Of a DNA stretch of 64,000 nucleotides, positions 25,951 through 34,530 are shown one piece after another. The first letter of the stretch is position 1; each line of letters begins with the position of its first letter. The DNA comes from Altererythrobacter sp. XM-24bin4. GTDB lineage: Bacteria; Pseudomonadota; Alphaproteobacteria; Sphingomonadales; Sphingomonadaceae. A program made the translations under genes and the position numbers. The stretch lies in contig QCWG01000001.1 of NCBI GenBank assembly GCA_003149575.1, positions 29,183-93,182 on the forward strand, given 5' to 3'. A model generated the notes under the pieces. It was given only the letters and a program-made list of their open reading frames with translations. It searched no databases and had not been told where the DNA came from.

Positions 25951-27024
25951 ATGGCGGCATTCCCGTCACATCCCGACGACATAACGCCGGAATGGCTGAC
26001 TGATCGCTTGCACAAAGCTGGGTTGCTGCAACGCGGCAATGTCATCGGCTTTCGCTGGGAGCCGATCGGAACAGGGCAGGTCGGCGATAGCGCCAGGATT
26101 AGCTTGAACTATGATCAGGCCGGCGCAGGCCCAGCGACGGTCGCCGGCAAGTTTCCGGCCGCAAATCCAACCAGCCGCGGCACGGCCGCGATGATGGGCC
26201 TCTACACCAAGGAAGTCCGGTTTTACCGCGACCTGGCTCAGCAACTCGATGTGCGGGTTCCCGCCACCTACGCTGCTGAAGTCAATGATGATGGAAGCAG
26301 CTTTGTGCTTCTTTTCGAAGACCTAGAGCCTGAAAAAGGAGGCAATCAGCTCGATAGCTGCTCTTTCGACCAAGCGTGTCATGCAATCCGTCAAGCCGCC
26401 GCTTTGCACGCCCCTTCGTGGAAGAATGCCGCCATCCTGTCTCTCGATTGGCTCCAACCGCAAGAGGCCGTAACTTCGCAAATCCGCGCTCTCTATCCGC
26501 AAGCGCAGGCGGTATTCGCCGAACGTTATGCCGATGCGCTTGAACCGGAATTCATGGCGGTCTGCTCAGATCTTGCGGCAAGCGATACATGGCTGTTGCG
26601 CAATCACCCGAAAGTCAGCCTGGTGCATGGCGATTTCAGACTCGATAACATGCTGTTCGGTATTGGCAGCGGCGCGGAGCCGATTGCGATTCTCGACTGG
26701 CAAACTTTGTCGCTTGGCCATCCCATGACCGATATCGGCTACTTCATGGGCTGCGGGATCGGGAACAAACTGCGACAAAGATATGAAGCTGAACTGCTCG
26801 ACCTGTACTGCTCTGAAATGACCGCGCGCGGCGTTCCGCTCAGGCACGATGACATTTGGCGCGACTATGTGATCGGCGCATTGCACGGCGTGTCGACAGC
26901 AGTGTTCAGCGCCGCCTTTGTTGAGCGCACGGAACGCGGAGACGCCAATTTCCTGTCCATGGTACGCGGAGCCTGCGCGCTCGCGCTTGAGCATGGTAGT
27001 CTCAAAATGTTGAAGGAGAATTGA
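25951..27024 (+). CDS. Aminoglycoside-phosphotransferase-like (APH) kinase family protein
   Basis: The 357-residue protein has the choline-kinase/APH fold: a nucleotide-binding lobe with FVLLFEDLEP near residue 110, the catalytic loop VSLVHGDFRLDNMLF near 220, and the metal-binding IAILDWQTLSLGHPMTDIGYF near 245. Members of this group often occur with acyl-CoA and lipid genes, and the substrate is not known; antibiotic resistance is unlikely. ATG 25951 follows GGGAGAAGGA. The next gene starts four bases after the stop, so the two form an operon. Confidence 0.85.
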   Translation: MAAFPSHPDDITPEWLTDRLHKAGLLQRGNVIGFRWEPIGTGQVGDSARISLNYDQAGAGPATVAGKFPAANPTSRGTAAMMGLYTKEVRFYRDLAQQLDVRVPATYAAEVNDDGSSFVLLFEDLEPEKGGNQLDSCSFDQACHAIRQAAALHAPSWKNAAILSLDWLQPQEAVTSQIRALYPQAQAVFAERYADALEPEFMAVCSDLAASDTWLLRNHPKVSLVHGDFRLDNMLFGIGSGAEPIAILDWQTLSLGHPMTDIGYFMGCGIGNKLRQRYEAELLDLYCSEMTARGVPLRHDDIWRDYVIGALHGVSTAVFSAAFVERTERGDANFLSMVRGACALALEHGSLKMLKEN

Positions 27025-27027
27025 TCG

Positions 27028-28119
27028 ATGGCACTTAGCAAGGGCGATGAATTTCCCATCCACCAAACGCCGGAACCTGTCGCATATGCCGGCACCGACC
27101 GTAATTTCTACGATCGTTACTTCTTTAACGGTTATGCCTCTGACGGGAGCGGATTCTTTGCGCTCGCTTTCGGTGTCTACCCTCATCTCGACGTAGCGGA
27201 CGCGCATTTCAGCTTTATCCGGGGTAGCACACAATACTGCCTCCATGCGAGCTGTGAGCTGGGCATGGAACGGATGGCGATGAAAGTCGGCCCGATTTCA
27301 ATCGAAGTGGTCGAACCCTTGCATCAGCTCAAAGTCACGATTGAGGAAACCGACGGCATTGCGGGAGAATTCACCTTCACCGGGCTCTCCTTCCCGATCG
27401 AGGAGCCGCGCTTTACGCACCGGATCGGACCGCGCGCTTTCATGGACTACACCCGAATGACGCAAAACGGACACTACGAAGGGTGGATATCGCTGGATGG
27501 TGTTCGCGAAGAAATGGCCGAAGGGACTTGCGGCACGCGTGACCGGAGCTGGGGTGTAAGGCCCGTTGGCGCGCGCGACATGCAGCCTATGCCGGGCGCA
27601 CCCACGCCAGCATTCTTCTGGCAATGGACACCAATCAATTTTGCGGACGGCAGTCTGTTTTTCCACGTCAACAATGATGAACATGGCGAAGCGTGGAACA
27701 CACGCGCGGCATGGGCGCCTGACCGGGCCGATGCCGCTGATATCGCCGAAGGTGACGGATCGATGCGCACCCGTTTGGAAGCTGGCACGCGCTGGCCGAA
27801 TGGAGGCACGCTTTCATTGGCTGTGCCAGGCGCACCCGAACAATTGACCTTTGAGCCGATCGGCAGGTTCCAGATGAAAGGGCTGGGCTACACTCACCCG
27901 GAATGGAACCACGGTCTGCACCACGGGATGCTCAAGGTTGCGCGAGAAGATATCGACCTGGCCAATATCGATCCGCTTCAGCCCGAGAACCTGCATGTAC
28001 AAGTGATCGTGCAAGCAATTACGCCCGAGAAGAATGGCATCGGCATCTTCGAACAGCTGATCATTGGCCCGTTCAGCCCGCTTGGGCTGACCGGCCTGCT
28101 GGATCCGGCATCAGGCTGA
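27028..28119 (+). CDS. Uncharacterised protein paired with the APH-like kinase
   Basis: I do not recognise a named function for this 363-residue protein. It has no signal peptide or membrane helix. It contains many beta-strand-like segments and the motif CGTRDRSWGVRP near residue 175, similar to motifs in the AttH/CrtC lipocalin-like group, and a second part beginning near FADGSLFFHVNNDEHGEAW. That suggests a two-barrel fold binding a hydrophobic ligand. Its start follows GGAGAATTG and it is four bases after the kinase gene, so the pair likely acts on one pathway, possibly of lipid or steroid type. Confidence 0.75.
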   Translation: MALSKGDEFPIHQTPEPVAYAGTDRNFYDRYFFNGYASDGSGFFALAFGVYPHLDVADAHFSFIRGSTQYCLHASCELGMERMAMKVGPISIEVVEPLHQLKVTIEETDGIAGEFTFTGLSFPIEEPRFTHRIGPRAFMDYTRMTQNGHYEGWISLDGVREEMAEGTCGTRDRSWGVRPVGARDMQPMPGAPTPAFFWQWTPINFADGSLFFHVNNDEHGEAWNTRAAWAPDRADAADIAEGDGSMRTRLEAGTRWPNGGTLSLAVPGAPEQLTFEPIGRFQMKGLGYTHPEWNHGLHHGMLKVAREDIDLANIDPLQPENLHVQVIVQAITPEKNGIGIFEQLIIGPFSPLGLTGLLDPASG

Positions 28120-28131
28120 CATGAAGAAAAT

Positions 28132-28205
28132 TGGATGCCCCGTGAGGATTCGAACCTCAATTGACGGAGTCAGAGTCCGTAGTCTTACCATTAGACGACG
28201 GGGCA
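28132..28205 (-). tRNA. tRNA-Gln (anticodon CTG)
   Basis: The minus strand gives acceptor TGCCCCG with CGGGGCA, a D arm TCGTCTAATGGTAAGAC, anticodon arm ACGGACTCTGACTCCGT (anticodon CTG), T arm AGGTTCGAATCCT and an encoded CCA at 28132-28134. It is convergent with the gene ending at 28119. Confidence 0.94.
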
Positions 28206-28393
28206 TCATCAGCGGCAGCAGAAAAACGTTATGCACCGCGAAGCGCCCGCGCATCTAGTTTCGCACCTGCCTTAGGTCAAGGCCAATAGAGCGCGGTTTG
28301 CATGCTCAATGCTTGCCCGACGCCACCTCAATCGCTAGCTAAGGGGCAGGTCCCCGTGCGCGAAACGCGGCGGGAGGAAAGAAAGTATTGATT

Positions 28394-29665
28394 ATGGCGG
28401 ATTTCTCTCCGCCGGACGAACAAAATGGGGCAAGCCATCGCAAGGGCGGCAAGTCCGGCAAAGTAGCCGATTTTCGCTACAAACGCCCAGGTAAGCCCAA
28501 AAAAGACCGCGCTTTGCGCAAAGGTAATGCGCGTGCCGGCGCTGCATCGCGCAGCCAGACGCAACCGCGCGGCAAGAACCCGCCCAAGCAGCACAAAGGT
28601 CCGCCAAGGCCCTTCGTCTCGTCCGGCCCGCGCCCCGGGCAAGCCTATGCTGCTATCGATCTGGGCACGAATAATTGCCGGCTTCTGATCGCAAGACCCT
28701 CTGGTGAGGGGTTCACTGTCATCGACGCTTTCAGCCGTGTGGTTCGCCTTGGCGAAAATCTGGCAATGTCTGGCAAGCTGAGTGACGATGCGATGGATCG
28801 CACCGTCGCAGCGTTATACGTATGCGCGGACAAGCTGCGCCGCCGCAATGTCTATCTGGCGCGCTCGGTCGCAACGGAAGCTTGCAGACGTGCCTCCAAC
28901 GGCGAAGCGTTTATTGAGCGAGTGCGCGAAGAAACCGGCATCGCGCTGGATATCATAAGCGCAGAGGAAGAGGCTCGCTTGGCAGTTCTAGGCTGTCAGA
29001 TTCTGCTCGAGCAAGGACAAGGCCCGGCGATCATATTCGATATTGGTGGCGGCTCGACCGAATTGGTTTTGCTCGAACCCGGCAGCGGTGTGCTACAAAT
29101 GGTCGATTGGCTCAGCGTGCCCTGGGGTGTCGTTTCGCTGACTGACACAGTCGGCAAAGTTGAAGGCGACGCGGAGCAACGTGCGGCTGTCTACGCAAAG
29201 ATGCGCAGGGTTGTGCGTGAAAGTTTCTCTCATTTCGCCAAGCGGATCGGCCCTGCGGCAGAGCAAGGCGACCTGCGACTTCTCGGCACAAGTGGCACTG
29301 TGACAACGCTTGCCAGCCTGCACCTCAAGCTACCGCAGTATGACCGCAACGCCGTCGATGGCCTGATTGTGCCAGCGCAATCCATGCGCGGCATCACACA
29401 GATGCTGGCCAGCAAATCACCCGAAGATCGTGCGCAAGTGCCTTGCATCGGCAAGGACCGCTCAGAGCTTGTGGTGGCTGGCTGCGCTATCCTCGAAACG
29501 ATCTTGGATATTTGGCCGGCAACACGGCTGGGCGTGGCAGACCGCGGAATTCGCGAGGGCATTTTGCGCAGTCTGATGGCGAACGAGCTGGCTCACCCTC
29601 ACCCAATACATGAAGATCAGCCCAGTTGGCCCGCACGCGATCCAAACATGGGATATGACGCATGA
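28394..29665 (+). CDS. Ppx/GppA exopolyphosphatase family protein with a basic N-terminal extension
   Basis: The 423-residue protein has the Ppx/GppA actin-like ATPase core beginning at about residue 87: AIDLGTNNCRLLIA, then ARSVATEACRRASNG, FDIGGGSTELVL near 220 and LLGTSGTVTTLASL near 300. It hydrolyses polyphosphate or pppGpp. Before the core lie about 80 residues rich in Lys, Arg, Gly and Pro (RKGGKSGK, RPGKPKKDR), not part of the family and probably disordered; they may bind polyphosphate or RNA. It lacks the C-terminal HD-like domain of longer Ppx proteins. ATG 28394 follows GGAGGAAAG. The rlmE ATG overlaps its stop. Confidence 0.88.
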   Translation: MADFSPPDEQNGASHRKGGKSGKVADFRYKRPGKPKKDRALRKGNARAGAASRSQTQPRGKNPPKQHKGPPRPFVSSGPRPGQAYAAIDLGTNNCRLLIARPSGEGFTVIDAFSRVVRLGENLAMSGKLSDDAMDRTVAALYVCADKLRRRNVYLARSVATEACRRASNGEAFIERVREETGIALDIISAEEEARLAVLGCQILLEQGQGPAIIFDIGGGSTELVLLEPGSGVLQMVDWLSVPWGVVSLTDTVGKVEGDAEQRAAVYAKMRRVVRESFSHFAKRIGPAAEQGDLRLLGTSGTVTTLASLHLKLPQYDRNAVDGLIVPAQSMRGITQMLASKSPEDRAQVPCIGKDRSELVVAGCAILETILDIWPATRLGVADRGIREGILRSLMANELAHPHPIHEDQPSWPARDPNMGYDA

Positions 29666-30330
29666 GCCGCTCCGGGAAAGATCCTATCAAACGCGTTCGC
29701 AAAGCGAAGAAACGCACCGCGTCTTCGACCCGTTGGCTCGAGCGACAACTCAATGACCCTTACGTCAGGCAAGCCAAGGCGGACGGCTATCGCAGCCGCG
29801 CGGCATACAAGCTGATCGAGCTGGATGACAGGTTCGGATTGATCCGAGGCTCAACCCGTGTGGTAGACCTAGGCATCACGCCCGGTGGATGGAGCCAGGT
29901 GGTGCGCAAGCTTGCCCCCAAAGCAACAGTTGTCGGCATCGATCTGCTTGAGACTGAGCCGATCGAAGGCGTGACCATATTCCAGATGGATTTCATGGAT
30001 GATGCCGCGCCCACCGCGCTGGAAGAGGCGCTGGGAGGGCCAGCTGATCTGGTGATGTCAGATATGGCTGCGAACACAGTCGGTCACAAACAGACCGATC
30101 ACCTACGCACGATGGGCTTGGTTGAAGCGGCGGCATGGTTCGCGGTCGAGAACCTGACCGAAGGCGGGGCGTTTGTAGCAAAGGTTCTGGCAGGCGGTAC
30201 AGATGATGACCTCCTCAAACTGTTGAAGAAGCACTTCAAATCGGTCAAGCATGCGAAACCGCCAGCAAGCCGCAAAGGATCATCCGAATGGTATGTGGTG
30301 GCGCAAAAGTTCAAGGGCCGCAGCGACTAA
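29662..30330 (+). CDS. rlmE: 23S rRNA 2'-O-methyltransferase RlmE (FtsJ)
   Basis: The 222-residue enzyme methylates U2552 of 23S rRNA. It has an N-terminal basic patch and WLERQLNDPYVRQAKADGYRSRAAYKLIELD, the SAM site VVDLGITPGGWSQV near residue 68, the catalytic Asp in LVMSDMAANTVGHKQTDH near 130, and the catalytic Lys in FVAKVLAGG near 170. It overlaps ppx by four bases (ATGA). A weak stem-loop TCTCTTT/AAAGAGA with GTTTT follows at 30351. Confidence 0.93.
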   Translation: MSRSGKDPIKRVRKAKKRTASSTRWLERQLNDPYVRQAKADGYRSRAAYKLIELDDRFGLIRGSTRVVDLGITPGGWSQVVRKLAPKATVVGIDLLETEPIEGVTIFQMDFMDDAAPTALEEALGGPADLVMSDMAANTVGHKQTDHLRTMGLVEAAAWFAVENLTEGGAFVAKVLAGGTDDDLLKLLKKHFKSVKHAKPPASRKGSSEWYVVAQKFKGRSD

Positions 30331-30350
30331 CTCGCCACGGCCCCTAGAAA

Positions 30351-30375
30351 TCTCTTTGAGTTTAAAGAGAGTTTT
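30351..30375 (+). terminator. Weak terminator between rlmE and the cytochrome c gene
   Basis: TCTCTTT (30351-30357) pairs with AAAGAGA (30364-30370) and is followed by GTTTTAC. The stem is AT-rich and short, but it lies in the convergent gap where both units end. Confidence 0.4.
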
Positions 30376-31006
30376 ACTCGGCTGCGACGGCTTCGCCTTC
30401 AGCGGTTTCCTCAGCAGCAACTTCGCCGGCTGGATCTTCGCCTTCGCCACCATCTTCAGCGAGCACTTCCACATACTCAGGAACTGGCAGATTCGAGCCC
30501 ATCGAGTTCATATACATGGCAACAGCCGCGCGATCTTCGATCTTGGGAAGCCCTGCAAAACTCATCTTCGTGCCATCGGCAAAACCGCGCGGATTCTTCA
30601 GCCACGCATCCATGGTTTCCCAGTTCCACGTACCGCCAACGCCGGCCAGCGCGTCACTATACGCATAGCCTGGTACATGATTACCGATCCCTGCGCCCAT
30701 GACCGCATAAAGATTTGGGCCGATGCCGTTTGCGCCGCCCTGCTCAACAGTGTGGCAAGCCGCACATTTCGCAAAAACGCGTTCGCCAGCCGCAATCTGA
30801 TCGTCGGTTGACATCATACTAAGCGCCTGAGCCATTGTCATCTCAGCCGCTGCACCTGCACCTTCGACCTCTACGCCTTCAATCACATAACCCAGTGTCT
30901 CAGGGCGCTCGCCCTTGAAATACTTGTAGCTCAGAGTTGAAGCGCCCAGCGCGATAATGCCTGCGAAGAGAACCCAGCCAGCGATTGTATTGAAACGATC
31001 ATCCAT
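30374..31006 (-). CDS. Membrane-anchored class I cytochrome c
   Basis: The 210-residue protein has an uncleaved N-terminal helix (WVLFAGIIALGASTLSY, about residues 10-27), a class I c-type domain with the haem motif CAACH (about residue 82) and the axial Met in GTKMSFAGLPK (about 145), and an acidic Ala/Glu-rich tail of about 35 residues. This is the CycM (cytochrome c552) layout that passes electrons from bc1 to the terminal oxidase in the periplasm. ATG 31006 gives the right membrane anchor. It is divergent from pheA. Confidence 0.88.
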   Translation of the reverse strand: MDDRFNTIAGWVLFAGIIALGASTLSYKYFKGERPETLGYVIEGVEVEGAGAAAEMTMAQALSMMSTDDQIAAGERVFAKCAACHTVEQGGANGIGPNLYAVMGAGIGNHVPGYAYSDALAGVGGTWNWETMDAWLKNPRGFADGTKMSFAGLPKIEDRAAVAMYMNSMGSNLPVPEYVEVLAEDGGEGEDPAGEVAAEETAEGEAVAAE

Positions 31007-31156
31007 GATGCGATGTAACCTGAAATTTGCTCTGCAATAAACGGTGGCCGCATTAGTCTCGCGCGCGCCGCTTAGCAAGACCGATCAAAACACTATCTGT
31101 TGCAGCGTGTGCAATAGGCTTGCGGCGCGCGAGCCAGCGCGATAGGCGCAAGCGCG

Positions 31157-32050
31157 ATGCAAAGCTTTCCTGCCCCTGCCATGGCGATGGTCGAGACCAT
31201 GCAAGCCGCCGCGCAAGCAGAGCCAGAACGCGCCATCGCGTTTCAGGGCTCTCCAGGCGCCAATTCTCACCGTGCCGCGATGGAGGCATGCCCGGATCAC
31301 TTGCCGCTGCCGTGCTTCAGCTTTGCTGATGCGCTGGAAACAGTAAAGGCAGGCAAAGCCGCATGCGCAATCATTCCGATCGAGAATTCTCAGCATGGAC
31401 GCGTGGCTGACATTCACTTTCTTCTGCCCGAGTCCGGCCTGAAGATCGTCGGCGAATATTTTATGCCGATCCACCATGCGCTGATGGGAATCACCAAGGG
31501 CCCCTACACCGCCGCTTACAGCCACCCACAAGCACTGGGCCAATCGCGCCATTTCCTGCGCGAGCGCGGGATCGTACCATTGAGCCATGCCGATACGGCA
31601 GGTGCCGCAGCATTCGTCGCGGAGAAACAAGACCCCGACCTTTGCGCCATCGCGCCAGCGATCGCAGCGGAACTGTATGGTCTGGAGATTGCCGAGCACA
31701 ATGTGGAAGATGCCGCCGATAACATGACACGCTTCGTCATTTGCGCGCGCGAAGCCGTCGACCCGGTCACGCTTGCCGACCAGGATGCAATCACAACCTT
31801 CGTTTTCGAAGTGAAGAACATCCCTGCCGCGCTTTACAAAGCGCTTGGAGGCTTCGCGACCAATGGCGTCAACATGACCAAGCTGGAAAGCTATCAAAAG
31901 GGCACGAGCTTTTCCGCAACAATGTTCTACGCTGACATTATAGGTGCGCCGGGTGATCCGGCGGTCGACCGTGCGCTGGAAGAATTGGCTTTCCATTGCA
32001 AGGAATTGGCAATCCTTGGCAGCTACCGCCAAGCCCGCGCCCGCGGATAG
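31157..32050 (+). CDS. pheA: Prephenate dehydratase
   Basis: The 297-residue enzyme converts prephenate to phenylpyruvate for phenylalanine. It begins with IAFQGSPGANSHRAA (about residue 27), has the active-site region IIPIENSQHGRVADIH near 72, SHPQALGQSR near 120 and the NMTRF motif near 190 holding the catalytic Thr. An ACT regulatory domain follows (AALYKALGGFATNGVNMTKLESY). No chorismate mutase domain is present. ATG 31157 is the longest sensible start; ATGs at 31181 and 31187 are alternatives. Confidence 0.94.
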   Translation: MQSFPAPAMAMVETMQAAAQAEPERAIAFQGSPGANSHRAAMEACPDHLPLPCFSFADALETVKAGKAACAIIPIENSQHGRVADIHFLLPESGLKIVGEYFMPIHHALMGITKGPYTAAYSHPQALGQSRHFLRERGIVPLSHADTAGAAAFVAEKQDPDLCAIAPAIAAELYGLEIAEHNVEDAADNMTRFVICAREAVDPVTLADQDAITTFVFEVKNIPAALYKALGGFATNGVNMTKLESYQKGTSFSATMFYADIIGAPGDPAVDRALEELAFHCKELAILGSYRQARARG

Positions 32051-32367
32051 AACGCCCCTACCGAAAAAAGCACTAGGAAAGGCAGCTAGTGGCGGTTGCC
32101 TAGCGTTGCGCAGCGTGTCACCAAATTCCATGACCCACCTGCTTTTTCTTGTCGTGGGCGCCGCATCATCCGGACGCTGAGTGAGAAAGATACCGCAACA
32201 CGCGCAGCTGGAAGAGTTTGGTAGGCAATATCGGGTCGATGTGCATGCAGTATCACATCTTCTACCACCTGCACCCTTATATCCCTCTGGTGCGAACGCA
32301 GGCCGCTTACCGCGAAATCCGGCCCAAAGTGGAAGCGCGCGGCTGCGACTTGGACGAAAACTAGCGC
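32051..32367. other. 317-bp spacer; at most a 41-codon remnant at its end
   Basis: Most of this gap shows no gene. From about 32239 to 32364 the plus strand reads MCMQYHIFYHLHPYIPLV and on to VEARGCDLDEN with a stop, 41 codons at most. It has no ribosome site and I do not recognise it; it could be the tail of a decayed gene. No strong terminator is seen. Confidence 0.4.
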
Positions 32368-33471
32368 TTAGTGATCGGGCGTGGCGGGGGGTACGTCGCT
32401 TACCTCACCGCCGAATATCGCCACTTCGTTCACGCCCTCACTGTTGGCGCGGCCGCGATACATGCCCGCCGTGTTGAAGCTGTAAAGAGCATAGCCTTCT
32501 GGTGTGACGAGTATGATACCGCCATCACCGCCAAGCTCCTTGACTTCAGCCATAACGTCATCAGCCGTCGCCTTGGCGCGTTGTTCTCGCGCGGCACCGG
32601 TATCAACCTGCTTGCGACCAATGAACCGGCGAAGCGTAGTCAGAAGCTCTCGCTCTTCCTGCTCATTGGCAATCCGCAGCCGCGTGCAAATCTCCTGCGC
32701 CACCCCAACGCGGATAAAATATTCACCCCAGCCGGTGGCAGAGACGGCGCAGCTGCGATTGTCGGCATAGGTCCCTGCCCCGATCACTGCCGCGTCTCCT
32801 ATCCGGCCCCAGCGCTTGCCAGTCATGCCGCCGGTCGATGTGCCAGCTGCCATATTGCCGTCCTGATCCAGTGCAACCGCACCCACAGTACCGAATTTCA
32901 GATCGACATCCAGTGCCGATAGCTCGCGGGCCTTCATCCGCTCAAGCGATTGCTTGCGAGCCTCGGTTTCAAACCAGCTCGGATGGACACTTTCGACACC
33001 ACGTTCCGCAGCAAACTGCTCCGCGCCTTCACCCATCAGGAAGACGTGCGGGCTATCCGTGCGCACCTTGTCCGCCAACATGATCGGATTCTTGATCGTT
33101 TTCACGCCAGTTATCGCGCCCGCGCTGCGATCACGCCCGTCCATAATCGACGCATCAAACTCGTTCTCGCCCTCCCACGTGTAGACCGCGCCCTTGCCCG
33201 CATTGAACAACGGATTGTCTTCCATCAGCACAATCGCCGCCTGAATGGCATCCATGGCGCTACCCTCTTCGGCCAAGATTGCAGCGCCCGCATCCAACGC
33301 TTCCTGCAATGCCGCCTCGTATTCGGCTTCCTTTTCTGGGGGAACGCTATCCGGCTTTATCGTGCCTGCCCCACCATGGATCGCAATCGACCATTTTGGA
33401 CTGTCCTGTGCCAAAGCGGGTCCTCCGACGATTGCTGAAACCAAGGCGAGCAGCGCAAGCAGTTTTTTCAT
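32368..33471 (-). CDS. Secreted isoaspartyl peptidase/L-asparaginase (Ntn-hydrolase)
   Basis: The 367-residue protein has a signal peptide (MKKLLALLALVSAIVGG, cut after ALA) and a plant-type asparaginase core: IAIHGGAGTI near residue 33, AGKGAVYT near 95, and the autoproteolysis site KFGTVGAVALD with the nucleophile Thr near 195, then GTSTGGMTGKRWGRIGD. Family members cleave isoaspartyl dipeptides and asparagine after self-cleavage into two subunits; here it acts in the periplasm. ATG 33471 starts the signal peptide. It is divergent from the SDR gene. Confidence 0.9.
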   Translation of the reverse strand: MKKLLALLALVSAIVGGPALAQDSPKWSIAIHGGAGTIKPDSVPPEKEAEYEAALQEALDAGAAILAEEGSAMDAIQAAIVLMEDNPLFNAGKGAVYTWEGENEFDASIMDGRDRSAGAITGVKTIKNPIMLADKVRTDSPHVFLMGEGAEQFAAERGVESVHPSWFETEARKQSLERMKARELSALDVDLKFGTVGAVALDQDGNMAAGTSTGGMTGKRWGRIGDAAVIGAGTYADNRSCAVSATGWGEYFIRVGVAQEICTRLRIANEQEERELLTTLRRFIGRKQVDTGAAREQRAKATADDVMAEVKELGGDGGIILVTPEGYALYSFNTAGMYRGRANSEGVNEVAIFGGEVSDVPPATPDH

Positions 33472-33581
33472 GGCTCGCACTATTCGTCAGTGCATGGAAG
33501 ATGGCAACCGACTTTTGCGTTTGGCGATGGCCGGCTTGGGGGGTAAGTTGCTGGATGAAAATCTAGCTTGGGAGAGTGATC

Positions 33582-34529
33582 ATGGCATTTGGTGCACAAT
33601 CGACTGCGGATGAGGTGCTTGGCGGGCACGATCTGTCCGGCAAGACTGTGCTCGTCACGGGCGGCAATTCAGGCCTGGGCCGGGAAACTGCGCGCGCCAT
33701 GGCTGCAAAGGGCGCAAATGTGGTGATCGCCGGGCGCGATCAGGCAAAGCTGGACGAAGCCAAGGCCGCGATCGAAGCCGATGTTCCAAGCGCAAGGGTT
33801 GAAACGATTGTAGGCGATCTGGGATCGCTGGAAAGCATTCGTGCCTGCGGCGCAGAGGCAAACGAGCGCTTCGACAAGATCGATATTCTGATCAATAACG
33901 CGGGCGTAATGGCTTGCCCCCAAGCGCAGACATCCGACGGGTTCGAAATGCAGTTTGGCACCAACCATCTGGGCCATTTCGCACTGACAAAGCATTTGAT
34001 ACCGCTGATCGAGAAGGGGCAGAACAAACGCATCGTCAATCTATCCAGCCGCGGGCATCACTTTGCCCCGGTTGATCTGGATGACCCCAATTTCGAACAC
34101 CGCGAATACGAGAAATGGGCGAGCTATGGTCAAGCCAAGACCGCCAATATTCTGTTCAGCGTAGGACTTGAGCAACGTTTCGCAGACAAGGGCATTCATG
34201 TCTATGCTGTGCACCCAGGCGGCATCCAGACCAATCTTGGGCGGCATTTGACGGAGCAGGACATCGAAGCGCTATTGGCACGTGTCACCACCAGTGACAG
34301 CGCGTTTGAATGGAAGACCATTCCACAAGGTGCAGCAACAACCTGCTGGGCGGCGATCTCTCCCGAACTGGAGGGCAAAGGCGGCGTATATTGCGAAGAT
34401 TGCCATGTGGCCGAAAATGACGATGAGTCGTCTGCCGGCGGCGTGCGCAGCTACGCCATCGATCCAGACATCGCCGATCAGCTGTGGTCAATCAGCGAAC
34501 AGATGACCGGCGAAAGCTTTTCCGCCTAA
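33582..34529 (+). CDS. Short-chain dehydrogenase/reductase, retinol-dehydrogenase-like
   Basis: The 315-residue SDR has the cofactor motif TGGNSGLG (about residue 27), NNAGVM near 104, the catalytic Ser in VNLSSRGH near 152 and Y-x-x-x-K as YGQAKTAN near 180. The long substrate region after it resembles RDH/WWOX-type enzymes that use NADP and lipid alcohols or ketones. The start is ATG 33582 with GGAGAG in front. It ends two bases before the stop of a convergent esterase gene; substrate is not known. Confidence 0.87.
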   Translation: MAFGAQSTADEVLGGHDLSGKTVLVTGGNSGLGRETARAMAAKGANVVIAGRDQAKLDEAKAAIEADVPSARVETIVGDLGSLESIRACGAEANERFDKIDILINNAGVMACPQAQTSDGFEMQFGTNHLGHFALTKHLIPLIEKGQNKRIVNLSSRGHHFAPVDLDDPNFEHREYEKWASYGQAKTANILFSVGLEQRFADKGIHVYAVHPGGIQTNLGRHLTEQDIEALLARVTTSDSAFEWKTIPQGAATTCWAAISPELEGKGGVYCEDCHVAENDDESSAGGVRSYAIDPDIADQLWSISEQMTGESFSA

Positions 34530-34530
34530 A

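Noticed and set aside
31085..32131. 348-codon minus-strand frame opposite pheA
   Set aside because: Shadow of pheA; composition-driven long frame with no family character.
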